Origin: DATCJA01 sp963814955
Lineage (GTDB): Bacteria > Acidobacteriota > Vicinamibacteria > Vicinamibacterales > UBA2999
Assembly: GCA_963814955.1 (NCBI GenBank)
Contig: CAWFEX010000014.1
Span: 62,001 to 126,000, forward strand
Direction of reading: 5' to 3'
Length of the DNA stretch: 64,000 bases
Under the pieces are notes generated by a model. The model did no database searches. It saw only the letters and a list, made by a program, of their open reading frames with translations, and was not told where the DNA came from. Shown here piece by piece: positions 1 through 9,179 of this stretch. The position numbers were made by a program, and so were the translations under genes. How positions within the stretch are numbered: position 1 is the stretch's first letter; each line of letters opens with the position of its first letter.

Positions 1-502
1 TACCGGATCCGGAAAGTGTGAAGTAGAGGCCGTCCTTCCTGTCGACGACCAGATCGTTGGGACCTTCAAAGGGTTTGCCGTCGAAGTTGTCGGCAAGAAC
101 CGCTTCACTGCCCTTTGGCCAGATCACGCCGATCTTGTTGACCGGTGGGTGTTCCTTCAGGGTTGTAATGAGACGGCCTTTCGAGTCGAAGCCCATCGCG
201 CTGGCGCCGTCCGTGTTGCTCAGAAATGTGGAAGGTTTTCCTTGAGGGTCAATCTTGCCGACGCGGCGCTCCATGTAATCCCAGTAGAGAAGCGTCCCGT
301 CCCGCATGGCCACCGGACCATCCGTATGCTTCAACCCATCCACGACGACTTGGACTTTTGTGCCGCCCTTGACCACGCCTGGGATATCCGGGGCGATCGT
401 CTCGGTTGCCGGCGGCGGCAGTGGAACGGCGGCCTCCTGACCGAACGCTACGACCGCACAGAGAAGACCCACGGCAACAACGAGTCCGGTCTGCGATCTC
501 AT
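1..502 (-). CDS. SMP-30/gluconolactonase-like propeller protein, secreted, C-terminus cut by window edge
   Basis: Reading from 502 downwards gives a protein that starts MRSQTGLVVAVGLLCAVVAF, a typical signal peptide ending near FGQEA. It is followed by propeller-type segments such as HTDGPVAMRDG, GFDSKGRLIT and GPNDLVVDRKDGLYFT, the spacing expected of the SMP-30/gluconolactonase/LRE family (calcium-dependent lactonase-like propellers). Only about 167 residues lie inside the window; the rest runs off the left end. A strong ribosome binding site (AGGAGGGG) lies just before the ATG, which fixes the start. It probably acts in the periplasm; the substrate is unknown. It lies downstream of the FmdB gene on the same strand. 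Confidence 0.75.
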   Translation of the reverse strand, partial: MRSQTGLVVAVGLLCAVVAFGQEAAVPLPPPATETIAPDIPGVVKGGTKVQVVVDGLKHTDGPVAMRDGTLLYWDYMERRVGKIDPQGKPSTFLSNTDGASAMGFDSKGRLITTLKEHPPVNKIGVIWPKGSEAVLADNFDGKPFEGPNDLVVDRKDGLYFTLSGSG

Positions 503-550
503 GGCAACCCCTCCTGATTTCTGACCGTGCGCATTTGTCTGGAGTGAGGA

Positions 551-799
551 TCAATGGTCGTGGTGGTGGTGTGCCTGCTCGTGCTCCGCGATCTGCTTGT
601 CGCGCTGAGTCTTCGCATTCCGCCTGCGAGCAGCTTCCAGGTTGGACCTCCGCGTGTGGGCCGAGCTCACGGCGAACATCGACAGGAGTCGTTCCAGGTT
701 GTGGCCCTGGCACCCGGGACACGACGGCAGGCTCGAGTCGCGCACCAGGGCCTCAAACCGGTGACCACACGCTCGACATTCGAATTCGTAGAGGGGCAT
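551..799 (-). CDS. FmdB-family zinc ribbon protein
   Basis: An 82-residue protein starting MPLYEFECRACGHRFE, the standard opening of the FmdB/CxxC_CxxC_SSSS putative regulatory family. Two CxxC pairs (CRAC near residues 8-11 and CPGC near 27-30) form the zinc ribbon. The tail is basic and ends in a histidine-rich HHHHDH, an extra possible metal-binding stretch. Family function is poorly known; members are small cytosolic proteins. It lies 49 bases upstream of the SMP-30-like gene on the same strand and could be cotranscribed with it. Confidence 0.85.
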   Translation of the reverse strand: MPLYEFECRACGHRFEALVRDSSLPSCPGCQGHNLERLLSMFAVSSAHTRRSNLEAARRRNAKTQRDKQIAEHEQAHHHHDH

Positions 800-836
800 G
801 GTTTATTGATCTCCACGAAGTAGTGGCATTGTCCGT

Positions 837-1499
837 TCAGTTGGGCAACAGCGAAGGCCAGTTGAGAACCACGGTGATCGCGGGCGTGGCGCTGGTATCC
901 TCCACGTACATCAAGAAGCGCTGGCCGTCGCGGGAAACGGCATAGGGGAAGCGGTGACCAGTGCCCAGCGGTCCAGCGATGCGCGTTTGAAAGAGCGGCA
1001 CAGGCGCGCCCGCCTCGAGCCTGCCGCCCGCGATCTTGACGGCCACCGACATCAGTTTTCGGTCGGGGCTCACGTAAAAGATCTCGTTGCTGGTCGGGTT
1101 CCAGCGCGCGTCGGTGCCCCCGCCGACCGATACTGCAATCTTCTCGCCCGTGGGCGGCCACGGCTGGACGAATACCTCAGCGCGGCCGCTTTCGGTCGAT
1201 CCGTACGAAACAAACCGGCCGTCAGGTGAAAACTGCGGCTCGTAATAGCTATTGCTGGTGGTCGATTCAGCTTGAAATCGGGTGAGCTCTCGTGGCGCGC
1301 CAGAGGCCAGGACCTCGGCTTCACGCTGAAAGCGCGCGAGCCGATCGGGATCGGCGGCAAACGACTCCGGCAGAATCTTCAGCGCGACCTCGCGCTTCAG
1401 CCGCGTGTCGCGCGCCCGATACACTTCCCCCATGCCGCCCGCGCCAAGGAGCGCGGTGATTTCATGCGGGCCGAGGCGACTTCCGGTCGTCAGTGCCAT
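837..1499 (-). CDS. Ser/Thr protein kinase N-lobe joined to TolB-like C-terminal propeller; internally deleted remnant
   Basis: 220 residues. Residues 1-70 are a bacterial Hanks-type kinase N-lobe: glycine loop GAGGMGEVY near residue 18 and the ATP-binding lysine in VALKIL near residue 39. From about residue 75 the protein turns into WD40/TolB-like propeller blades (YYEPQFSPDGRFVSY, GGGTDARWNPTSNEIFYV, DGQRFLMYV). The kinase C-lobe with the HRD and DFG motifs is absent, as are the usual transmembrane segment and most blades. Full-length proteins of this architecture are about 800-900 residues, so several hundred residues are missing without loss of frame. It cannot be an active kinase. The in-frame deletion is visible in the sequence; whether the stub is expressed is unknown. 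Confidence 0.7.
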   Translation of the reverse strand: MALTTGSRLGPHEITALLGAGGMGEVYRARDTRLKREVALKILPESFAADPDRLARFQREAEVLASGAPRELTRFQAESTTSNSYYEPQFSPDGRFVSYGSTESGRAEVFVQPWPPTGEKIAVSVGGGTDARWNPTSNEIFYVSPDRKLMSVAVKIAGGRLEAGAPVPLFQTRIAGPLGTGHRFPYAVSRDGQRFLMYVEDTSATPAITVVLNWPSLLPN

Positions 1500-1923
1500 C
1501 GTGGAAAGCAGTCTCTTACACGTTCAAATCATCAATCATCGCTTCTCAAATAAAGAGGGCCACTCTCGCCGGGCATTTTACGCGAACGGGCCCGAGTAGC
1601 GCTGCACTGTATACAGAGATCGCAGGCACCTCTAGTGGCGTCTCGGGGACTCCTGGCGAGGGCCAGCTCCGGACGCGCCACCGACAGCACGGCGTCGCCG
1701 GTACGCTCCCGACTCGCGGCCCGGAGGCCTGACTGGCGGCGCGGGAGAAGCGTGCCGGGCGAGCCGTGCCGTTCGAGCCCGCCGATGTACATAAGAAAGC
1801 GGCTGGAGCCCGACGGGGCCGGAAAGCGACTGAAGCGATTCCTCGCCGCGAGTTTGGGCCGCGTGATCTCACGATCGCAACGCAATGGACCATCCTGCAC
1901 CGCGGCACCCGGCCCACGGACGT
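1500..1923 (-). other. Gap between genes with a possible remnant of a second kinase/TolB-type gene
   Basis: No convincing gene. On the minus strand near 1785-1803 a frame reads RFLMYIGG, close to the RFLMYV at the end of the neighbouring kinase/TolB protein. This suggests the tail of a second, decayed copy. The surrounding frame is low-complexity Arg/Pro-rich sequence and shows no further recognisable domain. Confidence 0.25.
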
Positions 1924-4308
1924 CTACCCGGGGGGAAGTGGGCCGGGTTCCGCGGCGACGCGGTGATACATGAAGCCGCGGGCCCGGCTCAACCCCGAAA
2001 ACGCCAAGCCAATCCAGAAAAGCGCCGCTGCCACTGAGATTGCCCCACCTGTCCACACACTCGTTGGCTCCAGACGCAGACGAACGACATGCGATCCGGC
2101 AGGAACCACTACTCCGACCATCGTATGGTTCACGCGTGTGATGCCGACGTCTTCGGAGTCGACCGATGCACGCCACCACGGGTAGTACACCTCGCCGACG
2201 ACCAGAAGACACGGCTCGTCAGACTTCACAAGGTACTGGTACCTGTCGAGATCCGCGAGCACGTCGCTCGCGTGCGTAACCGCCGGCGCGGCGTTCCAAT
2301 CCAGGGGATTTTCAGGTTCGATCAGTGCCACGCGCGTTGGATCGAATTCCCCTTTGCCCTGCGGAAGATGACCGGAGCGAATCGCCGCAAGCGCCTCAGG
2401 GTCGGTCACGTTTGCCACCGAGGACACGCACCAGGCGCGCGGCAGCGCGTGCGCATTTCTGAAAACGGTGTAGCGCGTATCGGGATCGTCCTCGTAGTAG
2501 TGCAGGTTCTCCAGCCGCGACCACCGCTCTCGCTGTCCGTCGAGTTGGTGCGCGAGCGGTGAACGCTCGGGCACCAATGCATACCGAATCGAAAACAGAT
2601 CGAGGCCACGATGCCCTGGGGTGGACAGTGTCTCCGGATAGACATCTCCCGGACCGCTCATTCCAAGCACGTCGAGATAGCGCTCGATGCCGAGCGACCC
2701 CGAGCCGCTCGCTGCCGGCACGTTCCAGGGCCTCGTGAGATTGGGCAGCAGAAACGGGTTCTTGCTTCCATCGGTTGCGAGAACGCGCTCGCCGCTGCGC
2801 CGCAGCTCGTTGCGGAGTGCGACCACGGCTGGATGCGGAATCGCCTCGGCACGAACGATGTCGGCATAGACAAATCGCTGGCCGGGCATCCGGTAATGCA
2901 GCATGGCCAGGTCGACCACCTGAAAGCCGACGAACAACGCCGCACACCCAAGCAGCGCCACGCGGCTACGTGCCGTTACGCGCGCAACAACCGCGCAGGC
3001 GACGAGCAGGGCTGCCAGCAGGAGCGGCCAGCCGAGCGCCCACCCTGCATAAAGCCGACTTCCGGTGACCAGTGCCCCGATGTCCGGTGTGCGCCAGGCG
3101 AGAAACCCGAAGACGGCGAATGCGAGCCCAACCGTTGCGACAATGGCCCACGCCACGGTGCTCCACCATTCCCGTCGACGCGTCAGCTCGGCGAAAACAA
3201 TCCCCGACACGACCGACAGACAGAGCGACACGACGAACAGGTGTCGCGCGGGCACGCGGAAGCTTGCGTACCCTGGCGCATAGAAAAACAGTGTGCCGAT
3301 CGGCGTCGCCGCCCCGAGGCACAACAGCGCCGCGACCACAGTGAGCGCAAGCCACAGCCGTGCGTCCGACCGCTGATTCGACCGGACAAACGGCGCCGCG
3401 AGTGCGAGCGCGAGTGGCAGCAGCCCGGCATAACCGGTGTTCTCGGCCGGACCTCCCAGGCCGAAGTACCGCACCGCGATCTCCCCGTCGTGCCAGAACC
3501 CTCCAAAGGCAAATGGCAATACAAGCGTCAGAAGCTGCCACGGCGGAAGCGCCTTGGAGATATACAGCTCCCAGTTCGATTGGGATCGACGACTGAATTC
3601 TCCGAGCTCGACCATCGGCAGCACTGCGATCGCGGCCAGCGCAAGTCCCAAGGCGATTGCCGCGCCCGACCACCCGACCCGTGCAAACGCCACGCGACGC
3701 ACAGGCCGATCGATCACAACTCCGCCAAGGACCACTGCTGCGGCCAGATAGGCCGTATAGACGGGAACCTGCGGATGTCCCGCCAGCCACATCAACGCAA
3801 ATCCCAACGCCGAAACCGCGGCGCCCACCCGGTGGTGTCCTTCTCGTATGACTTGCAGTCCGTAGAGCGCCAGCGGCACCCATGCCGCGGCATGAATCTG
3901 GTTGAAATGTCCGATGTGTCCGAGCATCACGCCGCTGAAACCGTACGCAAATCCACTGAAGGCCGCGGCCACATTCGACGCCGTCATACGGCGCACCAGG
4001 AGAAACCCGCAGGCGCTGGCGATCGCGTATGCCGAAATCAGGAATATGTTCCAGTCGAGACCCGCGCCGCGGAACACGTGCAGCACCGGGTACCACATCA
4101 ACGACTGCGGATCGGCGGCAATGGGATAGCCGGAGTACATACCTTGCGTCCACAACGCCGGAGGCGAGAGGTATGCCGCAACACCGAAGTCCAGCGAATC
4201 GCTCGGAGCTATGTAGTTGTCGCTGAGGAAGCTTTGATAAAAGAACCCACAGTAGAAGGCGATGTAAAGAAGCAACGCCACCGCGAACGCGCGCGCGTCA
4301 CGCAGCAA
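1924..4308 (-). CDS. YfhO-family integral membrane protein
   Basis: 794 residues, with about a dozen hydrophobic segments over the first 480 residues, followed by a soluble region and a final membrane helix (GGAISVAAALFWIGLAF). The N-terminus contains YIAPSDSLDFG and LWTQGMYSGYPIAADPQSLMWYP, the pattern of the YfhO family of GT-C-like membrane proteins. In Firmicutes YfhO takes part in glycosylating lipoteichoic acid; for this homologue the substrate is unknown. The start is a TTG preceded by a G-rich Shine-Dalgarno-like run. It is divergent from the CapD-like gene and could be part of the same surface-glycan locus. Confidence 0.8.
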   Translation of the reverse strand: MLRDARAFAVALLLYIAFYCGFFYQSFLSDNYIAPSDSLDFGVAAYLSPPALWTQGMYSGYPIAADPQSLMWYPVLHVFRGAGLDWNIFLISAYAIASACGFLLVRRMTASNVAAAFSGFAYGFSGVMLGHIGHFNQIHAAAWVPLALYGLQVIREGHHRVGAAVSALGFALMWLAGHPQVPVYTAYLAAAVVLGGVVIDRPVRRVAFARVGWSGAAIALGLALAAIAVLPMVELGEFSRRSQSNWELYISKALPPWQLLTLVLPFAFGGFWHDGEIAVRYFGLGGPAENTGYAGLLPLALALAAPFVRSNQRSDARLWLALTVVAALLCLGAATPIGTLFFYAPGYASFRVPARHLFVVSLCLSVVSGIVFAELTRRREWWSTVAWAIVATVGLAFAVFGFLAWRTPDIGALVTGSRLYAGWALGWPLLLAALLVACAVVARVTARSRVALLGCAALFVGFQVVDLAMLHYRMPGQRFVYADIVRAEAIPHPAVVALRNELRRSGERVLATDGSKNPFLLPNLTRPWNVPAASGSGSLGIERYLDVLGMSGPGDVYPETLSTPGHRGLDLFSIRYALVPERSPLAHQLDGQRERWSRLENLHYYEDDPDTRYTVFRNAHALPRAWCVSSVANVTDPEALAAIRSGHLPQGKGEFDPTRVALIEPENPLDWNAAPAVTHASDVLADLDRYQYLVKSDEPCLLVVGEVYYPWWRASVDSEDVGITRVNHTMVGVVVPAGSHVVRLRLEPTSVWTGGAISVAAALFWIGLAFSGLSRARGFMYHRVAAEPGPLPPG

Positions 4309-4999
4309 CCCGCACCCCCCGAGAACCGTGTGTCGAGGTATGAATCGGAATGATACGACGTCTTCAGTACCGGCACGCCCAGGCGGACTACTCCGGCGCG
4401 GGCGAGGACGATCAGGCGACCCGCGTCGGTCGCGCCGCGGGCCGAGATGGAACTAGGAGGCGGAACCTGGAACCCGATTTCTGGTCACAGTGGACCGTGG
4501 CACCGCCGTTACCGCCGCTGAATATCGGATCGGCAAACGTGACCTCCGTGCGCGGACTTAAGTCTTCTGCACATTGGAATATCGCTGGCGGGGTCCGCCG
4601 AGCGCTCGTATTGTTGAGCTGGTTGAATAGTCGAGCTCGTGCGTAACAGGACGGGCGTCGCGATTCGCTTCGCGATCGCCGCCGAGTTTACGACAGGACT
4701 GTTTTGGAAGTTGACGCTCCCACGATGCACGTTCTGGATTTGTGTCGTCAACGAATGCAGAAAGGCTGTGCTGACAGGAACCACCTCAGCGCAACATCGA
4801 CGTTGTACGCGCACTGAATTGGTGTTTTGCCCTGAAAAGTCCAATGGTCGATGCGGTCAGCGCCTGCAGGACCGCGCGCATGGGATATCTGCCGACGGTA
4901 TCAACGATCCAGAAGGTTCGGAACGCTGGGCTCGAGTCGCATGCAGCGTACCTGGCGCTGAACTTGCTCAAGCGCGAGAGGCCCCGGTCATCCAAACAT
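4309..4999. other. Divergent intergenic region of about 690 bases
   Basis: Lies between the divergent YfhO-like gene and the CapD-like gene and presumably holds promoters for both. I saw no gene with a recognisable protein. The in-frame extension of the CapD-like gene back to 4844 has no family match and is probably untranslated leader, although it cannot be excluded. Confidence 0.4.
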
Positions 5000-6994
5000 A
5001 TGTCGACATCGGTATTGGTTTCCCCTGCTCGCCTCAGGATCTCGTGTCGAGCGTTTCTCCTTCGAGTGCTCGCGGCGGACGTTCTCCGCCGCGCGCCCAT
5101 TGTCGTCTCGGCGCACATGGCGCTCGCCGGGGTCGCCAGCTTTCTGGCAATCTGGCTCCGGTTTGATGGGAACGTGCCTGCGACACTGATGACGGCCTAC
5201 TGGCAATCTCTGCCGTGGTTGCTTACCATCCGTCTCGTCACATTCTTCCAATTCGGGCTTTACCACGGGCTCTGGCGGTATACCGGCGTCTGGGACCTCA
5301 CTCGAATCGTTCTCGCCGTGCTCATCGGCAGCGCGGCAATATACCTTTTCCTGTACTGGCCCTATGGACCAGCCGTCTATCCTCGATCTATCGCGATCCT
5401 CGAATCTCTTCTGTTGATTTCCTTTCTTGGCGGCATTCGGCTGCTCTGGCGGATTCTCCGGGAAACGTTTCGCGTCAAGGAAGGCCGGCGCGTGTTGATC
5501 ATCGGTGCGGGAGACGCCGGCGAGATGATCGTGCGGGAGATGCGCAAGAGCGTCGACTACGATCCCGTCGGCTTTGTCGATTCCGACCCGCGGAAGCTCG
5601 GTCTTACGATCCACGGCGTCACCGTCCTCGGCACGCCCGACCAGTTGCCGCAGCTGCTGGCCAAAACTCAGCCGAGCGAGGTGCTTCTCGCGATTCCGTC
5701 GGCCGCTCCCCGCGTCGTTCGGGCGCTGGTCCGTCACCTCGAGCCGTTCAAGCTGAACATCACCACCCTCCCCAGCCTGCATCAGCTGGTGCACGGCAAG
5801 GTCGGCATTACTCAGATCAGGCCGCTTGCGATCGAAGATCTGCTGCCGCGGAGTCCGGTGACGCTCTCGATCGACCCCGTCCGTAGCCTTATTGCCGGAA
5901 AATGCGTGCTCGTCACCGGGGCCGGCGGATCGATAGGGTCGGAGCTCTGCCGGCAGATTGCGCTGCTTGGACCGGCCAACCTCGTGTTGCTGGATCGCTA
6001 CGAGAACAATCTCTATGCGATAGCGAACGACCTCATCGATAAGGACCGTAATCTGCCAATCCACCCGGTAATCGGCGACATCACTGACGCATCCCGCATC
6101 GATGCGACCTTCGCCGAGCATCGCCCCGACATCGTCTTTCACGCAGCGGCGCACAAACACGTTCCTCTCATGGAGGCCAACCCGTGCGAGGCGGTGAAAA
6201 ACAATGTGATCGGCACCCGGACGGTCGCCGAAGCCGCAGAACGCTACGGGATCGAGCGGTTCGTGCTGATTTCTACCGACAAGGCCGTCAACCCGTCGAG
6301 TGTCATGGGGGCCACCAAGCGAGTCGCGGAGCTCCTCGTCCATTCCGCGCGCGCGAGAGACTGTGACACTCGCTTTGTCATCGTCAGGTTCGGCAACGTG
6401 CTGGGCAGCAACGGCAGCGTCATTCCCCGGATGATGGAGCAGATTCGGGCCGGTGGACCTGTGACGGTCACGGACCCGAGCGTGTGCCGGTTTTTCATGT
6501 TGATCCCGGAGGCGGTGCACCTCGTGCTGCAAGCTGCGGTGCTCGCACGGGACCACGACACGTTCGTCCTCGACATGGGTGAGCAGATCAAGGTGCTGGA
6601 CATCGCGCGGACCTTGATCAGGCTCTCAGGCTTCATTCCCGACGAGGAGATTGCGATCACATTCACTGGCCTGCGACCGGGCGAGAAGCTGACGGAAGAG
6701 CTCGAGGCCGATGACGAGACGATGGAACACACCGAAACCAGCAAGATTTTCCGCGTCGTATCGTCCGGTGCAGTCGATTCCGTGAGATTCGTCGAGCGCA
6801 TCAACGAGCTAACCCGCACTGCGCAGCAGAACCGGAAGGACGACGTAATCCGGTGTTTGCAGGAAATCGTCCCGACGTTCAGTTCCGTCGGGACTCCCGC
6901 GCCGCCGTCAGTCGCCGTGCCGGGCCGCAGAGTGCCGGCCGGCCCGCCAGTCGTGCGGGTCGCGTCGCTTTCCAGCGCGACTCGCGCTGTGTGA
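5000..6994 (+). CDS. Membrane-bound nucleotide-sugar 4,6-dehydratase/epimerase, CapD/WbpM/PglF type
   Basis: About 664 residues with the layout of polysaccharide-biosynthesis proteins such as WbpM, PglF and CapD. Four N-terminal membrane helices come first (for example HMALAGVASFLAIWLRF and LLISFLGGIRLLWRIL). A first Rossmann-like domain follows (VLIIGAGDAGEMIV). A second, catalytic SDR domain has the nucleotide loop VLVTGAGGSIGSELC and the region STDKAVNPSSVMGATKR, which holds the catalytic Ser/Thr-Met-Lys set of this family. Known members remove water from UDP-GlcNAc to give the 4-keto-6-deoxy sugar, the first step to amino-deoxy sugars. The ATG at 5000 (MSTSVLV) was chosen because homology begins just after it; the frame is open back to 4844. 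It leads a plus-strand group with a GT2 and a methyltransferase. Confidence 0.85.
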   Translation: MSTSVLVSPARLRISCRAFLLRVLAADVLRRAPIVVSAHMALAGVASFLAIWLRFDGNVPATLMTAYWQSLPWLLTIRLVTFFQFGLYHGLWRYTGVWDLTRIVLAVLIGSAAIYLFLYWPYGPAVYPRSIAILESLLLISFLGGIRLLWRILRETFRVKEGRRVLIIGAGDAGEMIVREMRKSVDYDPVGFVDSDPRKLGLTIHGVTVLGTPDQLPQLLAKTQPSEVLLAIPSAAPRVVRALVRHLEPFKLNITTLPSLHQLVHGKVGITQIRPLAIEDLLPRSPVTLSIDPVRSLIAGKCVLVTGAGGSIGSELCRQIALLGPANLVLLDRYENNLYAIANDLIDKDRNLPIHPVIGDITDASRIDATFAEHRPDIVFHAAAHKHVPLMEANPCEAVKNNVIGTRTVAEAAERYGIERFVLISTDKAVNPSSVMGATKRVAELLVHSARARDCDTRFVIVRFGNVLGSNGSVIPRMMEQIRAGGPVTVTDPSVCRFFMLIPEAVHLVLQAAVLARDHDTFVLDMGEQIKVLDIARTLIRLSGFIPDEEIAITFTGLRPGEKLTEELEADDETMEHTETSKIFRVVSSGAVDSVRFVERINELTRTAQQNRKDDVIRCLQEIVPTFSSVGTPAPPSVAVPGRRVPAGPPVVRVASLSSATRAV

Positions 6995-7132
6995 CCCGCA
7001 CGGACGCCCGCTTTTGCCGGTTCCTTTATCGGCCGCTGACGAGCTGGCCGCTGTCGTCGTCCTTGGCGCGTCGAAATAAACCAAATCGTCGTCGGCGGGT
7101 CTGGCCAACCGCCGACACACGAGGCAGGCGCT

Positions 7133-8146
7133 ATGGCGGATAGTGGAGCGCAGACGAGCCGCAGTCCACTAAAGGTCAGCGTCATCATTCCGGTATTCAA
7201 TCGGCCAGAGGCTGTGCGGCGCGCCATCGACAGTGTCCTGACCCAGACGTGTCAGGACTTTGAAATCATCGTTGTAGATGACGCCTCGACGGACGCCACG
7301 CCGGCCGTTGTCGCTGCTTTCACCGATCCGCGCATCAGGCTGCTCCGCCACGAACGAAACCACGGCGGCGGCGCTGCAAGAAATACGGGGATCCGGGCGA
7401 GCTCGGCACCGTATGTGGCGTTTCTGGACTCGGATGACGAATGGCTGCCGAACAAACTGGAACGTCAACTGGCGGTCTTTGAAGGAGCCGCGGATGAGGT
7501 GGGGTTGGTCTACGCGGGAGTCGAGCGCGTCTACGAAGACGGCGTTGTAAGTCGCGATGTTCCACGTAGCGGTCAGAACCTCACGCGGACGTTGTTGCTT
7601 GAGAACGTCATCGGAGAAACGTCAGTGGGCATGGTGCGTCGGAGTGTGCTGGACGAGACGGGAGTTTTTGACGAGAGTTTGCCCTCGTGTCAGGACCTGG
7701 ATCTCTGGCTGCGGATCTGTGAGCGGTTCCATGCCGTTCCGGTTTCGGAAGTCCTTGTGAGAACGAGCAAGGGCACTGACAGCAACAGGATCTCCGCGAA
7801 CATTTCGCGCACGGTTCTCGGTCGAGAGCTGTATTGTCGAAAGCACCGGGAAAAGCTGACTCGGCACGGCGTGTTGCATCTGTTTCTGCGCGAAAGCGGC
7901 TGGTGGCAGCAGCGCCGGGTCCGCGACGCTCGCCTGGCTCGCCGTTCTTACGTGGAGTCACTGCGAGCGAAACCGCTGGCGCCGTGGACGTATGTCTTGC
8001 TACTCGTGTCTTACCTGCCAATGTCATGGTTGGACTTTGCGGCACGATGTAAGCACCACGTCACGAGATGGCTGAGGTTCGGATTGTCCTACCTGCGGTC
8101 CGACGCGGGCGTATCTCCTGTGCCTGACAGCTCTGGTCCAATCTGA
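7133..8146 (+). CDS. Family 2 glycosyltransferase
   Basis: 337 residues. A GT-A fold opens with VSVIIPVFNRPEAVRRAIDS. The nucleotide-binding DDAST is near residue 50, the metal-binding DSDDEW near residue 100, and CQDLDLWLRI near residue 190 is the acceptor-site ED-type region. A hydrophobic stretch (WTYVLLLVSYLPMSWLDF) near the C-terminus suggests membrane attachment. It transfers a sugar from a nucleotide donor onto the growing glycan; donor and acceptor cannot be read from the sequence. It lies 138 bases downstream of the CapD-like gene and 55 bases upstream of a methyltransferase, suggesting one transcript. Confidence 0.85.
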   Translation: MADSGAQTSRSPLKVSVIIPVFNRPEAVRRAIDSVLTQTCQDFEIIVVDDASTDATPAVVAAFTDPRIRLLRHERNHGGGAARNTGIRASSAPYVAFLDSDDEWLPNKLERQLAVFEGAADEVGLVYAGVERVYEDGVVSRDVPRSGQNLTRTLLLENVIGETSVGMVRRSVLDETGVFDESLPSCQDLDLWLRICERFHAVPVSEVLVRTSKGTDSNRISANISRTVLGRELYCRKHREKLTRHGVLHLFLRESGWWQQRRVRDARLARRSYVESLRAKPLAPWTYVLLLVSYLPMSWLDFAARCKHHVTRWLRFGLSYLRSDAGVSPVPDSSGPI

Positions 8147-8201
8147 CGTGCTGGCCGTTGTCTTGTGAAAGACGACCCCCTGGAATGATCGAAGGGCGCT
8201 C

Positions 8202-8981
8202 ATGACCACCTACGACCCGGAAATCCATTGGACGCGTGTCGCCCGCGAAGTGGAGCACCGTCCCGCAGGCAACATGCTCGCTGGAAACAGCGATCCTTTC
8301 CACGCCTACCAACGCAAGAAGATGCTGCGTCGATTTCTTGACACGGTAGACGTGGCCGGTCGTACGGTGCTGGAAGTGGGGTGCGGCCCAGGGGGCAATC
8401 TGCTCCACCTACAGCGCCGGAATCCTTCCCGCACAATCGGCGTGGATATCTCTTCGCGAATGCTCGATATTGCGAGGCGGCGGCTGCAGGGCCACGACGT
8501 CGAGTTAGTGAAGACCGATGGGCGACGGATCGATCTCCCGGACCGGACGGCTGATGTGACATTCACTGTCACGGTGCTCATGCACGTCACCGACGATGAC
8601 ATGTTCCGCCGATTGATGGCGGAGCTGTGCCGTTTGACCAGGCACACATTGATCATCATCGAGCGGACCACGCGCGACCAGCCGTCAGTGATCGCGGCGG
8701 ATGGACATGCGACGTGCCGTCGGATCGCCGATTACGCGGACGCCGTGCGCGCCAACGGTCTCGTCGTGCGCGACACCGAGGAGCTGCGGTTGCGGGTCAG
8801 CCGATTCGGGTTTGAGTGCGCACACCGGGTCTTCGGGCGGGCTGATCGGCGGGATGGCGAGCCCGAGACTGCCTTGGCACAGGCGCTCCAGTGGAGCTGG
8901 CTGCTCGTCAGCCGTTGGGTGGACGATTTCGTATCCGATGATCTGACGCTAACGAAGCAAACATTTGCTCGCGTGCAGTGA
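8202..8981 (+). CDS. Class I SAM-dependent methyltransferase
   Basis: 259 residues. SAM-binding motif I is VLEVGCGPGGNLLHL near residue 52, followed by the acidic end of strand 2 (TIGVDISSRML), the motif II region DLPDRTADVTFTVTVLMHV and the post-motif segment LCRLTRHTLIIIERTT. This is an ordinary Rossmann methyltransferase of the Methyltransf_11/25 type. Its position at the end of the plus-strand sugar group suggests it methylates a sugar or glycan chain, for example as a cap; this is inference from context. The downstream 198 bases to the convergent gene hold no clear terminator. Confidence 0.8.
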   Translation: MTTYDPEIHWTRVAREVEHRPAGNMLAGNSDPFHAYQRKKMLRRFLDTVDVAGRTVLEVGCGPGGNLLHLQRRNPSRTIGVDISSRMLDIARRRLQGHDVELVKTDGRRIDLPDRTADVTFTVTVLMHVTDDDMFRRLMAELCRLTRHTLIIIERTTRDQPSVIAADGHATCRRIADYADAVRANGLVVRDTEELRLRVSRFGFECAHRVFGRADRRDGEPETALAQALQWSWLLVSRWVDDFVSDDLTLTKQTFARVQ

Positions 8982-9179
8982 TCATGGACTGCTGGCGGTT
9001 ATCATCGGCAGGTGTGCCGTCACCATGACGTGGCCTACCTTGTGCGTCGCGCGCCCGATTCGGACCTCGCGCGAATCAGGATGAGCGCCTGCAGGGGCGC
9101 TAGCGACCGGCCTCGATCTTGTGAGAGCCGGCCGTAAACGTGGTTGCGGTCGGGGGATTTAAACCCATGGAAAAAGAGG

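Noticed and set aside
2611..4353. 580-codon open frame on the plus strand
   Set aside because: Antisense to the YfhO-like gene, full of Arg/His/Gln, with no membrane or domain pattern; a product of high GC on the opposite strand.
4844..4999. N-terminal extension of the CapD-like protein
   Set aside because: In frame but without family similarity or a ribosome binding site better than that of later starts.
4988..6556. 522-codon open frame on the minus strand
   Set aside because: Antisense shadow of the CapD-like gene; composition dominated by Arg, Asp and His, no family blocks.
8982..9179. Terminator between the convergent methyltransferase genes
   Set aside because: Only a six-base GATTCG/CGAATC pair with no T-run on either side; too weak to call.
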